Source: JACVRW01 sp035705985 (GTDB lineage: Bacteria > Actinomycetota > Thermoleophilia > Solirubrobacterales > Thermoleophilaceae). From it: a DNA stretch of 6,997 nt. This document shows, piece after piece, positions 1-6,498 of this stretch (the first letter of the stretch is position 1; the number at the start of each line of letters is the position of its first letter). The translations under genes were made by a program, and so were the position numbers. The DNA lies in assembly GCA_035705985.1 (NCBI GenBank), contig DASSVP010000047.1, positions 1-6,997 of the forward strand. Direction: 5' to 3'. The notes beneath the pieces were generated by a model, which did no database searches, was not told the DNA's origin, and saw only the letters and a list, made by a program, of their open reading frames with translations.

Positions 1-56
1 TGCGCGGGCACTGGGGCGGCTTTACCGGCCTGACGGGCGCTGGTACGGTCGCGTCC

Positions 57-61
57 AAGGA
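57..61 (+). promoter_or_regulatory. Ribosome binding site of the AfsR-like gene
   Basis: AAGGA lies 10 nt before the GTG at 72. Together with the family-typical N-terminus it decides the start in a frame that stays open upstream. Confidence 0.5.
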
Positions 62-71
62 CTGGCGAGAC

Positions 72-3002
72 GTGGACTTCGGCATCCTCGGCCCGCTCGA
101 GGTCACAGACGGTGGGCGCGAGCCTGTAATTGCGAGTGGCAAGCAGCGCGCGCTGCTGGCGATCCTGCTGCTGCACGCGAACGAGGTCGTCTCCAGGGAC
201 CGTTTGATCGAAGAGCTGTGGGGCGAGCAGCCCCCTGTGACCGCCGTGAAGAGCTTGCAGGTACAGGTTTCGCGGCTACGCAAGGCGCTCGGCGGAGGCG
301 AGGGCCCGGTCATCACCGGGCCGAACGGCTATTCGATTCGGGTCGGTGCGGGCGAGCTCGACCTCGAGCGCTTCGAGCGGCTGGCCGAGGAGGGCCGCCG
401 GGCTCTGGCGGACGATGCCGAGCGGGCCGCAGAACTGCTGCATGAAGCACTGTCCCTCTGGCGCGGCCCGGCGCTTGCCGACTTCACTTTTGAGGGGTTC
501 GCCCAGCCGGAGATCGGGCGGCTGGAGGAGCTGCGCCTTGCCGCGCTCGAGGACCGCATCGACGCCGACCTCGCGCGTGGCCGGCACGCGGAGCTGGTGC
601 CCGAGCTGGAGGCGCTCGTCGCCACCCATCCTCTGCGTGAGCGGCTGCGTCGCCAGCTCGTGCTGGCGCTCTACCGGGCTGGCCGCCAGGCCGACGCCCT
701 CGAGGCCTACCGCGCCGCGCGCGCCACGCTGATGGACGAGCTGGGGCTCGAGCCGACGCCCGAGCTAAGGCAGCTGGAGCAAGCGATCCTGACCCACGAC
801 GCCGCGGTACGCGCGCCCGCGCAACCCGCCGCGCGCCCGAGCCGGTTGCCGGCGCCGGTGACGCGCACGATCGGCCGTGACGGTGAGCGCGACGCCCTCG
901 CGCGCTTGCTTCGCCAGGACGACGTTCGGCTGGTGACGCTGACTGGACTAGGCGGCGTCGGAAAGACGCGGCTCGCGCTGGAGGTCGCGCGCGAACTTGA
1001 GCCCGACCTCCCCGACGGTGGCTGGTTCGTCTCGCTGGCCGCGACAGCGAGAGCCGAGCACGTCGCCAGCACGATCGCGCAGGCAATTCGCGTCACGCCC
1101 CTGGAGGGCGAGAGCCCGCAACAGGCCGTCGAGCGCTTCCTCGCCCCGAAACACTGCCTGCTCGTGCTCGACAACTTCGAGCATCTGCTGGCCGCGGCGC
1201 CGCTCGTCAGCAAGCTCTTGGCCGGCTGCGGTGCTCTGAAGGTGCTCGCCACGAGCAGAGAGGCGCTTCGCCTGCGAGCGGAGCGCCGCTTCCCGGTCGA
1301 GCCGCTCGAGCTTCCGGCGAGCGACGAACCGGCTGAGGTCGTGGCGAGCGCGGCCACGGCGCTGTTCGTCGAGCGCGCGGAGAGCCACGGTGCGGAGCTT
1401 TCCCTCGACCCGCCGCAGGCCGGCGCAATCGCGCGGCTCTGCCGGCGGCTCGACGGACTGCCGCTCGCGATCGAGCTCGCAGCCGCCCGCACGCCGCTGT
1501 TTGAGCCCAGCGAGCTCGCCGCCCGACTCGTGGACGCGCTCGACGCCCTCGGAACGGGTCCGCGCGACGCGCCGGAGCGCCAACGCACCCTGCGCGCGAC
1601 GCTCGACTGGAGCTATCGGCTACTGAGCGCCACGGAGGCCGAGGCGCTCGCCCGCTTCGCCGTCTTTGCCGGTGGGGCCAGCATCGAGAGCGCCGAAGAG
1701 GTCACAGGCGCCGAGCTCGACGCGCTCGAGGGACTGGTCGAGAAGCATCTGCTCGTGCGCCGGGCCGGCCGGCTCCTGATGCTGGAGACGGTCCGCGAGT
1801 ACGCAGGCGAGCGGCTCGACGCCGACCCGCAGGCCGGAGCGATCCAGGAGCGCCATTGCCGCCACTATCTCGCCCTCGTCGAGCGCGCCGAGCCCGAGCT
1901 GTTCACGCATGGCGAAGCAGAGTGGCTGCCGCGCCTCGACGCCGAGATCGACAACCTGCGGGCCGCGTTCGACTGGAGCCTCCACCACGGCGACCCAGCG
2001 CTCGCGGTTCGCATGGCGGGTCTTCTTGCCATGTTCTGGGAAACCAGCGGCCGCAACGCCGAAGGTCTCGAGTGGGTCGAGGAGGCCCTTGACAGGGCGG
2101 GCACCGAAGCCGTGCCGCTCGAGGACTACGCCCGGGCCCTCCGAGCGCGCGTGCACCTCGACGAAGCAACCATGTTCGCCACGGGAGCGGCACTCGAGCA
2201 GGCGAGAGCGCGGGCGGCCGACGCACTTGCCCTCTCCCGCCGCACAGGCGAACCAGCCGCCATCGCCGACGCTCTGCTGGGGCTGGCCACTCTTGAGGTG
2301 GGCGAGCGCATGCCACAGTCACGCCGGGCCGCACTCGCCGAGCAAGCCCTGGCTCTTGCGCGCGAAGCCGGCGATGCCAGACTGATCGCCTTCGCCCTGA
2401 TGTCCCGGGCCAACGCGCTCCCGCCCGACCAAGGCCAGCCAGAGCTCGAGCAGGCGGCCCGCGCTCTACGGGCGCTCGGCGCCACCCGAAGCCTCATCTG
2501 GCTCTACTCGAACTCGGGATATGCCGCGCTGAAGATCGGACAACCCGAGCTCGCGCGTCCGTTACTAGACCAAGCGACGCCCCTTGCCCGTGAAGCCGCA
2601 GCTCCAGTGCCGCTGGCTTACCTGTGCGGCAACATCGGACTGGAGGCGCTCTTCACCGGCGATCTCGAGCGCGCAGGCGCGGCGTTTCAGGAAGGGCTTC
2701 TCCTGTGCCGGGAGCACGTCATTCCGCTGGCGGTCCCGGAGGCCCTGGCCGGCCACGCCGCGCTCGCGAGCCGCCGCGGCGATTTTGAGCACGGCGCGCG
2801 ACTGCTCGGCGCCGGGGCCGCGCACGGCGTGCTCGCCGACGCGGATGTCATGGCACAGCTCGAAGAACAGTTCTTCCGGCCCGCCCGCGCGGCCTACGGC
2901 GAAGAGCGCTGGAAGGAGGCGGAGGTCGAGGGCGCCCGGCTGAGCCTTCAGCAGGCAATCGCGCTGGCGCTCAGCCCGGATCACTCACAGCCCTCGTGCT
3001 GA
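72..3002 (+). CDS. AfsR/SARP-like transcriptional regulator with BTAD, NB-ARC-type NTPase and TPR tail
   Basis: The 976-residue product reads as a large STAND-class cytoplasmic regulator. Residues 1-93 form an OmpR-type winged helix that opens with FGILGPLEV, the usual start of AfsR/BTAD proteins. Residues 97-243 are the bacterial transcriptional activation domain and end in DELGLEPTPELRQLEQAIL. Residues about 265-480 form the NTPase: Walker A GLGGVGKT at 292-299, Walker B LLVLDNFE at 363-370, the sensor-like ATSRE at 393-397 and GLPLA at 462-466. Residues about 600-960 are Ala/Leu-rich helical repeats of TPR type. There is no LuxR helix-turn-helix and no membrane segment. The start is GTG, with AAGGA 10 nt upstream; the frame is open to the window edge, so a longer N-terminus is possible but unlikely given the family start. 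In the family, ATP binding and ligand sensing by the C-terminal half gate DNA binding. The target genes are not visible here. The gene ends 75 bp before the tRNA-fragment repeat. Confidence 0.93.
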   Translation: MDFGILGPLEVTDGGREPVIASGKQRALLAILLLHANEVVSRDRLIEELWGEQPPVTAVKSLQVQVSRLRKALGGGEGPVITGPNGYSIRVGAGELDLERFERLAEEGRRALADDAERAAELLHEALSLWRGPALADFTFEGFAQPEIGRLEELRLAALEDRIDADLARGRHAELVPELEALVATHPLRERLRRQLVLALYRAGRQADALEAYRAARATLMDELGLEPTPELRQLEQAILTHDAAVRAPAQPAARPSRLPAPVTRTIGRDGERDALARLLRQDDVRLVTLTGLGGVGKTRLALEVARELEPDLPDGGWFVSLAATARAEHVASTIAQAIRVTPLEGESPQQAVERFLAPKHCLLVLDNFEHLLAAAPLVSKLLAGCGALKVLATSREALRLRAERRFPVEPLELPASDEPAEVVASAATALFVERAESHGAELSLDPPQAGAIARLCRRLDGLPLAIELAAARTPLFEPSELAARLVDALDALGTGPRDAPERQRTLRATLDWSYRLLSATEAEALARFAVFAGGASIESAEEVTGAELDALEGLVEKHLLVRRAGRLLMLETVREYAGERLDADPQAGAIQERHCRHYLALVERAEPELFTHGEAEWLPRLDAEIDNLRAAFDWSLHHGDPALAVRMAGLLAMFWETSGRNAEGLEWVEEALDRAGTEAVPLEDYARALRARVHLDEATMFATGAALEQARARAADALALSRRTGEPAAIADALLGLATLEVGERMPQSRRAALAEQALALAREAGDARLIAFALMSRANALPPDQGQPELEQAARALRALGATRSLIWLYSNSGYAALKIGQPELARPLLDQATPLAREAAAPVPLAYLCGNIGLEALFTGDLERAGAAFQEGLLLCREHVIPLAVPEALAGHAALASRRGDFEHGARLLGAGAAHGVLADADVMAQLEEQFFRPARAAYGEERWKEAEVEGARLSLQQAIALALSPDHSQPSC

Positions 3003-3011
3003 CTGCTTCAT

Positions 3012-3028
3012 TGCGCGACAAGCAGCAG
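3012..3028 (-). repeat. 17-nt word shared with 6791-6807 (left copy)
   Basis: TGCGCGACAAGCAGCAG occurs identically here and at 6791-6807. The distance to the tRNA-derived core that follows is almost the same (GGGCGGT begins 68 nt after this word's first base here and 70 nt after it there). Read on the minus strand it is CTGCTGCTTGTCGC..., close to the plus-strand motif at 3201-3218. It may be an arm-type recombinase site or part of a conserved tRNA trailer. Confidence 0.6.
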
Positions 3029-3041
3029 CCTCAGGGGCTGC
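3025..3041. terminator. Terminator-like hairpin after the AfsR-like gene
   Basis: GCAGCC and GGCTGC pair perfectly (6 bp) around the loop TCAGG, 22 nt after the stop codon at 3002. No T-tract follows, which is common in high-GC actinobacteria. The hairpin overlaps the shared 17-nt word at 3012-3028, so it could instead belong to the attachment region. Confidence 0.3.
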
Positions 3042-3076
3042 CGCCCACGGTCTCGCGTCAGAGCTAGCCCTGAGGA

Positions 3077-3122
3077 GATGGGCGGTGCCCGGCTCGAACG
3101 GGCGACCTCTTGCTTGTAAGGC
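3077..3122 (-). repeat. tRNA-Val 3'-half fragment; putative attachment core (left)
   Basis: These 46 bases are identical to 6858-6903. On the minus strand they give two bases of the anticodon stem, the whole anticodon loop CTTACAA, the 3' anticodon stem, the variable loop, the T arm, the 3' acceptor strand ACCGCCC, the discriminator A and two bases beyond. The 5' acceptor, D arm and most of the 5' anticodon stem are missing, and the adjoining bases do not replace them, so it cannot form a tRNA. A displaced 3' tRNA end downstream of, and in the same orientation as, the intact gene is the usual scar of tyrosine-recombinase integration at a tRNA. Confidence 0.85.
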
Positions 3123-3130
3123 GCGAGCAT

Positions 3131-3158
3131 CTGCTGCGGTCTACTGCGGTCTGTCGCT
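3131..3158 (+). repeat. 28-bp direct repeat, copy A (possible recombinase arm site)
   Basis: The unit is made of two near-identical decamers, CTGCTGCGGT and CTACTGCGGT, followed by CTGTCGCT. It matches copy B at 3191-3218 in 24 of 28 positions, exactly 60 bp away. It starts 9 bp from the end of the tRNA-derived core, which is where arm-type integrase sites would be expected. Confidence 0.6.
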
Positions 3159-3166
3159 CAGACCGC
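3146..3166. other. Perfect 8-bp inverted repeat
   Basis: GCGGTCTG and CAGACCGC pair perfectly around the 5-nt loop TCGCT, 24 bp past the left core. The left arm lies inside 28-bp repeat A. It could be a binding site for a dimeric protein or a hairpin in a transcript; no T-tract follows on the plus strand. Confidence 0.5.
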
Positions 3167-3190
3167 TCTGTGAGCAATTTCCTTCCCCAG

Positions 3191-3218
3191 CTGCTGCACT
3201 CTGCTGCGGTTTGTCGCT
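3191..3218 (+). repeat. 28-bp direct repeat, copy B (possible recombinase arm site)
   Basis: The tandem decamers CTGCTGCACT and CTGCTGCGGT are followed by TTGTCGCT. Four mismatches separate it from copy A. The tail CTGCTGCGGTTTGTCGC resembles the reverse complement of the words at 3012-3028 and 6791-6807 (CTGCTGCTTGTCGC), with three extra bases in the middle. Confidence 0.6.
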
Positions 3219-3235
3219 TCCACACCGCTTCCACA
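3215..3235 (+). repeat. CGCTTCCACA direct repeat, 11-bp period
   Basis: Two identical decamers, 3215-3224 and 3226-3235, are separated by one C, so they sit one helical turn apart. The first overlaps the end of 28-bp repeat B. Helical phasing of this kind suits side-by-side protein binding, but no protein can be named. Confidence 0.4.
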
Positions 3236-3431
3236 TGATTGCTCCTGCTTGCACGCGATAGGAGCAGTGCGTGCGTTCCCCGAGGGAGCCGTCGGCGCAG
3301 TGTCGAGTCGCATGGAAAGCGGATACTTCGGAAACGGACCGCCGGGGCCCTGCCCGTCCGGACGATTGCCCGTAGGCGCGGTGCTTAGTTAGAGACCAGC
3401 ACGCAAAAGTGCCGCTCTGGACGAACAGCGA

Positions 3432-4085
3432 CTACGCGACCTTGAAGCCCATCTTCCTCACCAGGTTTGCGGCGACGGTCCAGAGCGTTACATCGTCGGC
3501 AAGGTTGAGTTCTTCGAGGGCGGTGCGGCACTCGTTCGCTGAAAGCCGCGACTGGGCAGCCGAAACCAGGCCGCTACCGATCTCCGTGCTGTCGTAGTAG
3601 AGCTCGAACTCGTAATAGCAACGATGCGCCAGCACGGCGAGGTCTACAAGGAGTGTTTTGGTCGCTTCTGAATGTGGATCAGGAAGGTCGAGCAAGCGGG
3701 CCACTGAAGCGGCAAGCTCATCGCGCGGTGCCATCCGCGTGGTGCCGACGAGCTCGGCAAAGTGAGGATGAAGCGGAATCTCCTGATCGCTGAGGCGTCG
3801 TCTCAGCTCAACCGAGGCGGCGACGTCGGTCCTCTCCAAGATCCAGCCGAGCTTCTCGTCCCCTTCGCCTTTGGCCATGTGACCGCCGGTTTGAAAATCG
3901 AGAGGCTCGTCTGTGGGTTCCTCGAAGCTGACCTTTGAGATCCAGATCGAGTCGTAGTCCCGCGGGATGGCATTCGGGTTTCGTGCCTGCGCCTCCAACA
4001 TCTGCGATCGCTCCTCTTCCGAGAGCGGACGCCTCTCAAGATCAATCACGACGCGCACTCGCCGATGCGCATGCTCCGCGGGCAT
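3432..4085 (-). CDS. Hypothetical protein, 217 aa, family not recognised
   Basis: I do not recognise the family. The product has no signal peptide or membrane segment. Its middle is acidic (KGEGDEKLGWILE, residues about 72-84), and residues about 110-160 look helical. Near the C-terminus it has CYYEFELYYD, then an Ala/Leu-rich helical end. Composition differs from its neighbours: positions 3601-3780 contain 106 G+C in 180 bases (59%), while 601-660 in the AfsR-like gene has 44 in 60 (73%). This suggests separate, recent acquisition. The ATG at 4085 has no clear Shine-Dalgarno; a GTG at 4058 is an alternative start, with GGAG 15 nt before it. It stands alone, 167 bp after the glycosyltransferase operon, on the same strand, next to the repeat-rich left end of the putative element. 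It could be cargo such as a defence or stress gene, but nothing in the sequence shows a role. Confidence 0.78.
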   Translation of the reverse strand: MPAEHAHRRVRVVIDLERRPLSEEERSQMLEAQARNPNAIPRDYDSIWISKVSFEEPTDEPLDFQTGGHMAKGEGDEKLGWILERTDVAASVELRRRLSDQEIPLHPHFAELVGTTRMAPRDELAASVARLLDLPDPHSEATKTLLVDLAVLAHRCYYEFELYYDSTEIGSGLVSAAQSRLSANECRTALEELNLADDVTLWTVAANLVRKMGFKVA

Positions 4086-4110
4086 GTACCAACTATCGGT
4101 CGCGGCCCCC

Positions 4111-4129
4111 TACTCGCTTAGGACGAGTA
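4111..4129. promoter_or_regulatory. Inverted repeat upstream of the 217-aa gene
   Basis: TACTCG and CGAGTA pair perfectly around a 7-nt loop, 26-44 bp before the ATG at 4085. It could be an operator for this gene or a hairpin separating it from the upstream operon. No clear -10/-35 pair is visible beside it. Confidence 0.3.
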
Positions 4130-4206
4130 CCGCCACTCGACGCGACGGCACAAACGCGGACCTCGCCGCTATCGCAATGCGCGACAGGCAGGAGCCACTT
4201 CAGCAA

Positions 4207-4239
4207 CTCCGGTTCGGCTAGCGCCGTCAGCGACCGGAG
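4207..4239 (-). terminator. Terminator-like inverted repeat after the glycosyltransferase gene
   Basis: CTCCGGT and ACCGGAG (7 bp, perfect) enclose 19 nt that can fold further around GGCTAGCGCC. On the minus strand the hairpin starts 14 nt after the TAG stop at 4253 and is followed by TTGCT, only a weak T-stretch. It is the best candidate for the end of the five-gene operon. Confidence 0.3.
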
Positions 4240-4252
4240 GCTCTTGGGGTTG

Positions 4253-5710
4253 CTAGCCCAGGTGGCGTACGTGAGGCCATGCGCGCGACCACGGCGCTCG
4301 AGGTCCTCGGCAGACCAGTACGGGTGCTCCTTGCTCGTCGTTGTCGATCCCGGCGCGGTTGCGGATCCTCGCGGTGAGCCTGCAGTCACGGAGGTGAGCT
4401 CCGGCTTCGCTGGGCCGCAGCCCGACCGTGATGACCGGGCCGCTGCGATCCGGCGGCGGTCCCCAGTCGCCGTAGGCGTTGTGACCGCTGTAGGCGCGGG
4501 GCAGGCCGAGCGCTGGGCCATAGCGGTCAATCGCGCCTGCTTCTCCGTAGTTGCCGGTGAGGATCACGGCAGCGTCGCGCTGGGGAAGTTGGCGGTGGAC
4601 CTTGGCGACCGTGCGCGCGAACTCGGGCCAGCCGATCGTCTCGCCGACGTCTTCGTTGACCTCGACCACCGGGTCGACGCTGTCCGCCGGCAAGAGCGGC
4701 AAAGCGATCAAAGCGCCGGCCAGCCCACTGGTGGCGAGCGCTCCAGCGAGCGCGGCCTTCCGCAGGCGGCGCCGTCCGCGCTCGAGCCAGCGGTCCACGT
4801 CGGCCGCGCCGGCGCCGATCAGCGCGGGCAGGAGCCCGGCGAGGTAGTACGGCTTGCCGCCGCTGGCCATGAACACCACGGCGAGCGCGCCCCATGCCCA
4901 CGCGAGGAAGCGGAACTGGCGGACGGCGGGGTCGCGGAAGAGCCTGACCAGGCCGGCGACCCAGACCGGCGCCAAGAACGGGCTCACCAGCAGGAACTGG
5001 AAGGGAACGATCGCCCACCAAGGCTCCGAGCTGGCGGAGCCCCCGCTCGCGATCGAGCGCGACACGTCGATCTGCGGCCAACCGTGATCGGCCTGCCAGA
5101 GGATCCACGGCGACCACAGCGCGAGTGCGAGCGCGGCGCCCGCCCAAACGTACCGGCTACCCAGCAGCGATCGTGGGCCCGCGACGACGACGCCTGCCAG
5201 CAGGCCGGCCGCCAGGAACGCCGGGAGCGGCTTGTTGAGCAGACCGAGGCCAAGCACGACGCCCGCGGCCAGCCAGAGTGTGTCCTGCTGCGTGCGGACC
5301 GCCCGCACCGCGAGCCAGCTGACGGCCGTCCAGGCGAGCAGGTCAAAGGTCGACGTACTGAGCAGGTGGCCGCTGAACAGCACGACCACAGCGACAGCGG
5401 CCGTGGCCGCAGCGATCCCCTGCGCGCGGCGGCCGCCGCCGAGCTCGCGCGAAAGCAAGCCGGTCAACAGCACCGTCAGAGCGGCCGCGAGGGCAGACGG
5501 CAGCCGCAGCGCGGTAAGCGAGCCCGGTGCAAGCTCGCTCATCGCACGCGCGATCAACGGGGTCACGGGGCCTTGGTCGGCGTAGCCCCAGTCGAGGTGC
5601 TGACCCGCCTCAAGGAAGTAGAGCTCGTCGCGGTGATAGCCGTAGCCCGACGCGGACGCGACCAGCACCACAAATACCGCGCCGGCCGCGATCGGCACGG
5701 CTCGGCTCAC
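4253..5710 (-). CDS. GT39/ArnT-like membrane glycosyltransferase (PMT_2-type)
   Basis: The 485-residue integral membrane protein has the layout of the dolichyl-phosphate-mannose mannosyltransferase / ArnT superfamily (GT-C fold). After one N-terminal helix (residues 5-21) comes YGYHRDELYFLEAG, with the Asp-Glu pair (28-29) expected in the catalytic external loop, then HLDWGYADQGPVTPLIARA (38-56), a hallmark of bacterial GT39 proteins. About ten further hydrophobic helices follow, with GLLNKP at 156-161 and GGKPYYLAGLLPAL at 284-297. A soluble domain of about 140 residues ends the protein at PHVRHLG, so it looks full length. Members move a sugar from a polyprenyl-phosphate carrier to a protein, lipid or polysaccharide outside the membrane; the acceptor cannot be read here. 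The chosen GTG at 5710 overlaps the previous stop as GTGA, which implies translational coupling. The frame stays open further upstream but would run into the neighbouring gene. Confidence 0.9.
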   Translation of the reverse strand: MSRAVPIAAGAVFVVLVASASGYGYHRDELYFLEAGQHLDWGYADQGPVTPLIARAMSELAPGSLTALRLPSALAAALTVLLTGLLSRELGGGRRAQGIAAATAAVAVVVLFSGHLLSTSTFDLLAWTAVSWLAVRAVRTQQDTLWLAAGVVLGLGLLNKPLPAFLAAGLLAGVVVAGPRSLLGSRYVWAGAALALALWSPWILWQADHGWPQIDVSRSIASGGSASSEPWWAIVPFQFLLVSPFLAPVWVAGLVRLFRDPAVRQFRFLAWAWGALAVVFMASGGKPYYLAGLLPALIGAGAADVDRWLERGRRRLRKAALAGALATSGLAGALIALPLLPADSVDPVVEVNEDVGETIGWPEFARTVAKVHRQLPQRDAAVILTGNYGEAGAIDRYGPALGLPRAYSGHNAYGDWGPPPDRSGPVITVGLRPSEAGAHLRDCRLTARIRNRAGIDNDEQGAPVLVCRGPRAPWSRAWPHVRHLG

Positions 5711-6108
5711 GAGCGCAAGCGCTGCCAGGCGACCGCCGCTATGTACGCGACACCGCCCAGCGCGCCCAGCTTCACGTACGTGCTCCCATCCCGGTCGTTC
5801 GCGACCTCGACCAGCCACGACACGATGATCGCGGTCAGGACAACCAGCCCCGCGAACGCGCTGGCACGGGTGTCGATCAGCGCCCAGCGCTCGTCGCGGC
5901 CGGGGCCGCCGAGCCCGCTGAGCGTCTCACTGCGGCCACCTACAGCGAACACGAGCGCCAACACTGCCATGAGGGCGAACCCGCGAAGCCCATCGGCGGT
6001 GTTCCCGCCAATCGCGAACGCCGCGAACACCGCTACGCCGAGCGCGAGGCTGATCCCAGGCATCCACCAGCGGCTGCGCCACCACGGCCGGCGCCCGCCG
6101 GACGTCAT
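5707..6108 (-). CDS. Four-helix integral membrane protein, DUF2178-like
   Basis: The 133-residue product has a short basic, Trp-rich N-terminus (RRPWWRSRWW), then hydrophobic helices at about 18-34, 42-56, 84-102 and 111-128. Between helices 2 and 3 lies DERWALIDTRASAFAG (72-87). This resembles the DER...A motif of small membrane proteins often encoded beside XRE repressors (DUF2178 style); the assignment is from memory of that pattern, not from a search. The ATG at 6108 overlaps the upstream stop as ATGA, and its own stop overlaps the GTG of the glycosyltransferase, so it sits tightly in the operon. The frame is open for 57 more codons upstream, but that stretch is a shadow of the preceding gene. 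The role is unknown; a membrane sensor or partner of the repressor is plausible. Confidence 0.82.
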   Translation of the reverse strand: MTSGGRRPWWRSRWWMPGISLALGVAVFAAFAIGGNTADGLRGFALMAVLALVFAVGGRSETLSGLGGPGRDERWALIDTRASAFAGLVVLTAIIVSWLVEVANDRDGSTYVKLGALGGVAYIAAVAWQRLRS

Positions 6109-6299
6109 CTCGAGCCGCCTTTCCCGCGCCGCCGAGCGACCGGATCTGCCGCGAACGCGATCAACACCACCGCCGCCAGCACCGAGCCAGCCCCCAAGCC
6201 GAACTGCTGCAGCAGGATCGCGCCGCCAATCAACTCGGCGGCCAGCCACAGGCCGGCGACCACGCCCACAGCTCTCCACCTACCTCTGGTCGTCTGCAC
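6105..6299 (-). CDS. Small two-helix membrane protein, 64 aa
   Basis: The product has two hydrophobic helices, residues about 9-30 (VGVVAGLWLAAELIGGAILL) and 36-52, followed by a basic tail RRRGKGG that should lie in the cytoplasm. The start chosen is GTG at 6299 because GAGGAG lies 7 nt before it. A TTG at 6314 would put that ribosome site inside the gene. It overlaps the end of the repressor gene by 20 nt and the next gene by ATGA. I know no named family; in operons of this type short membrane proteins flank the repressor. Confidence 0.7.
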   Translation of the reverse strand: MQTTRGRWRAVGVVAGLWLAAELIGGAILLQQFGLGAGSVLAAVVLIAFAADPVARRRGKGGSR

Positions 6300-6480
6300 T
6301 GAAGATCTCCTCAACCGGCGTCTCGAAATAGCGAGCCAGCGCGAGCGCCAGCGGCAACGACGGCGTATAGCGGCCGGTCTCGATCGAGTTGATCGTCTGC
6401 CGTGAGACCTCCATCGCCGTCGCGAGCTCTCGCTGCGAGAGCCCGAGTGCGGTTCGCAGCGCGCGGACCTCGTTCTGCAT
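6280..6480 (-). CDS. XRE/Cro-type HTH transcriptional repressor, 66 aa
   Basis: The whole 66-residue protein is one Cro/CI-type DNA-binding domain: LRTALGLSQRELATAMEVSR, then QTINSIETGRYTPSLPLAL, then ALARYFETPVEEIF. The recognition helix is about residues 26-36 (SRQTINSIETG). The length and the ending VEEIFS-DDQ are usual for the short single-domain group that acts as a dimer and is often encoded next to small membrane proteins. The ATG at 6480 follows the upstream gene by 18 nt, with no strong Shine-Dalgarno, so translation may depend on the preceding gene. The palindromes at 6690-6725 over the operon promoter are its likely operator, implying autoregulation. There is no ligand domain, so any signal must come from a partner. 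Confidence 0.92.
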   Translation of the reverse strand: MQNEVRALRTALGLSQRELATAMEVSRQTINSIETGRYTPSLPLALALARYFETPVEEIFSADDQR

Positions 6481-6498
6481 CCGGCCCGGGCTCGCCCG

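Larger units (their letters stand above)
3003..3431. other. Gene-free, repeat-rich region (putative attachment region)
   Basis: No convincing gene is visible in these 429 bases. From left to right they hold a terminator-like hairpin (3025-3041), a 17-nt word shared with 6791-6807, the tRNA-Val 3' fragment (3077-3122), two 28-bp direct repeats exactly 60 bp apart (3131-3158 and 3191-3218), a perfect 8-bp hairpin (3146-3166), two copies of CGCTTCCACA 11 bp apart (3215-3224 and 3226-3235), and a 7-bp inverted repeat TGCTCCT/AGGAGCA (3240-3246 and 3260-3266). Positions 3270-3431 show only a weak CGGAC/GTCCG inverted repeat (3335-3339 and 3356-3360), which might end transcription of the minus-strand gene that stops at 3432. 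The density of repeats, not coding, is the striking property. Confidence 0.75.

Noticed and set aside
3131..3218. CRISPR-like array
   Set aside because: Only two imperfect units, each internally repeated, with one 32-bp spacer and no cas genes.
3140..3236. Minus-strand frame (MWKRCGSDKPQQSAAAGEGN...) ending at a TAG beside the tRNA core, possible relic of an integrase C-terminus
   Set aside because: The position fits an integrase ending next to its core, but the stretch is built of repeats, no catalytic motif is visible upstream, and I cannot match it to a recombinase.
4093..4252. Minus-strand reading (NPKSLRSLTALAEPELLKWL...) after the glycosyltransferase stop, possible gene remnant
   Set aside because: It has no start of its own outside the shadow frame of the glycosyltransferase and no recognised motif, so it is treated as intergenic.
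5711..5818. Longer N-terminus for the GT39 glycosyltransferase
   Set aside because: It would overlap the four-helix protein by over 100 bp and adds basic, non-family residues; the GTG at 5710 gives a GTGA overlap and a normal N-terminal helix.
3935..6331. A 798-codon plus-strand open frame covering the glycosyltransferase operon
   Set aside because: It is antisense to clear genes with family motifs and good starts, its product is a low-complexity Arg/Pro/Ala mixture, and long antisense frames are expected in very GC-rich coding DNA.
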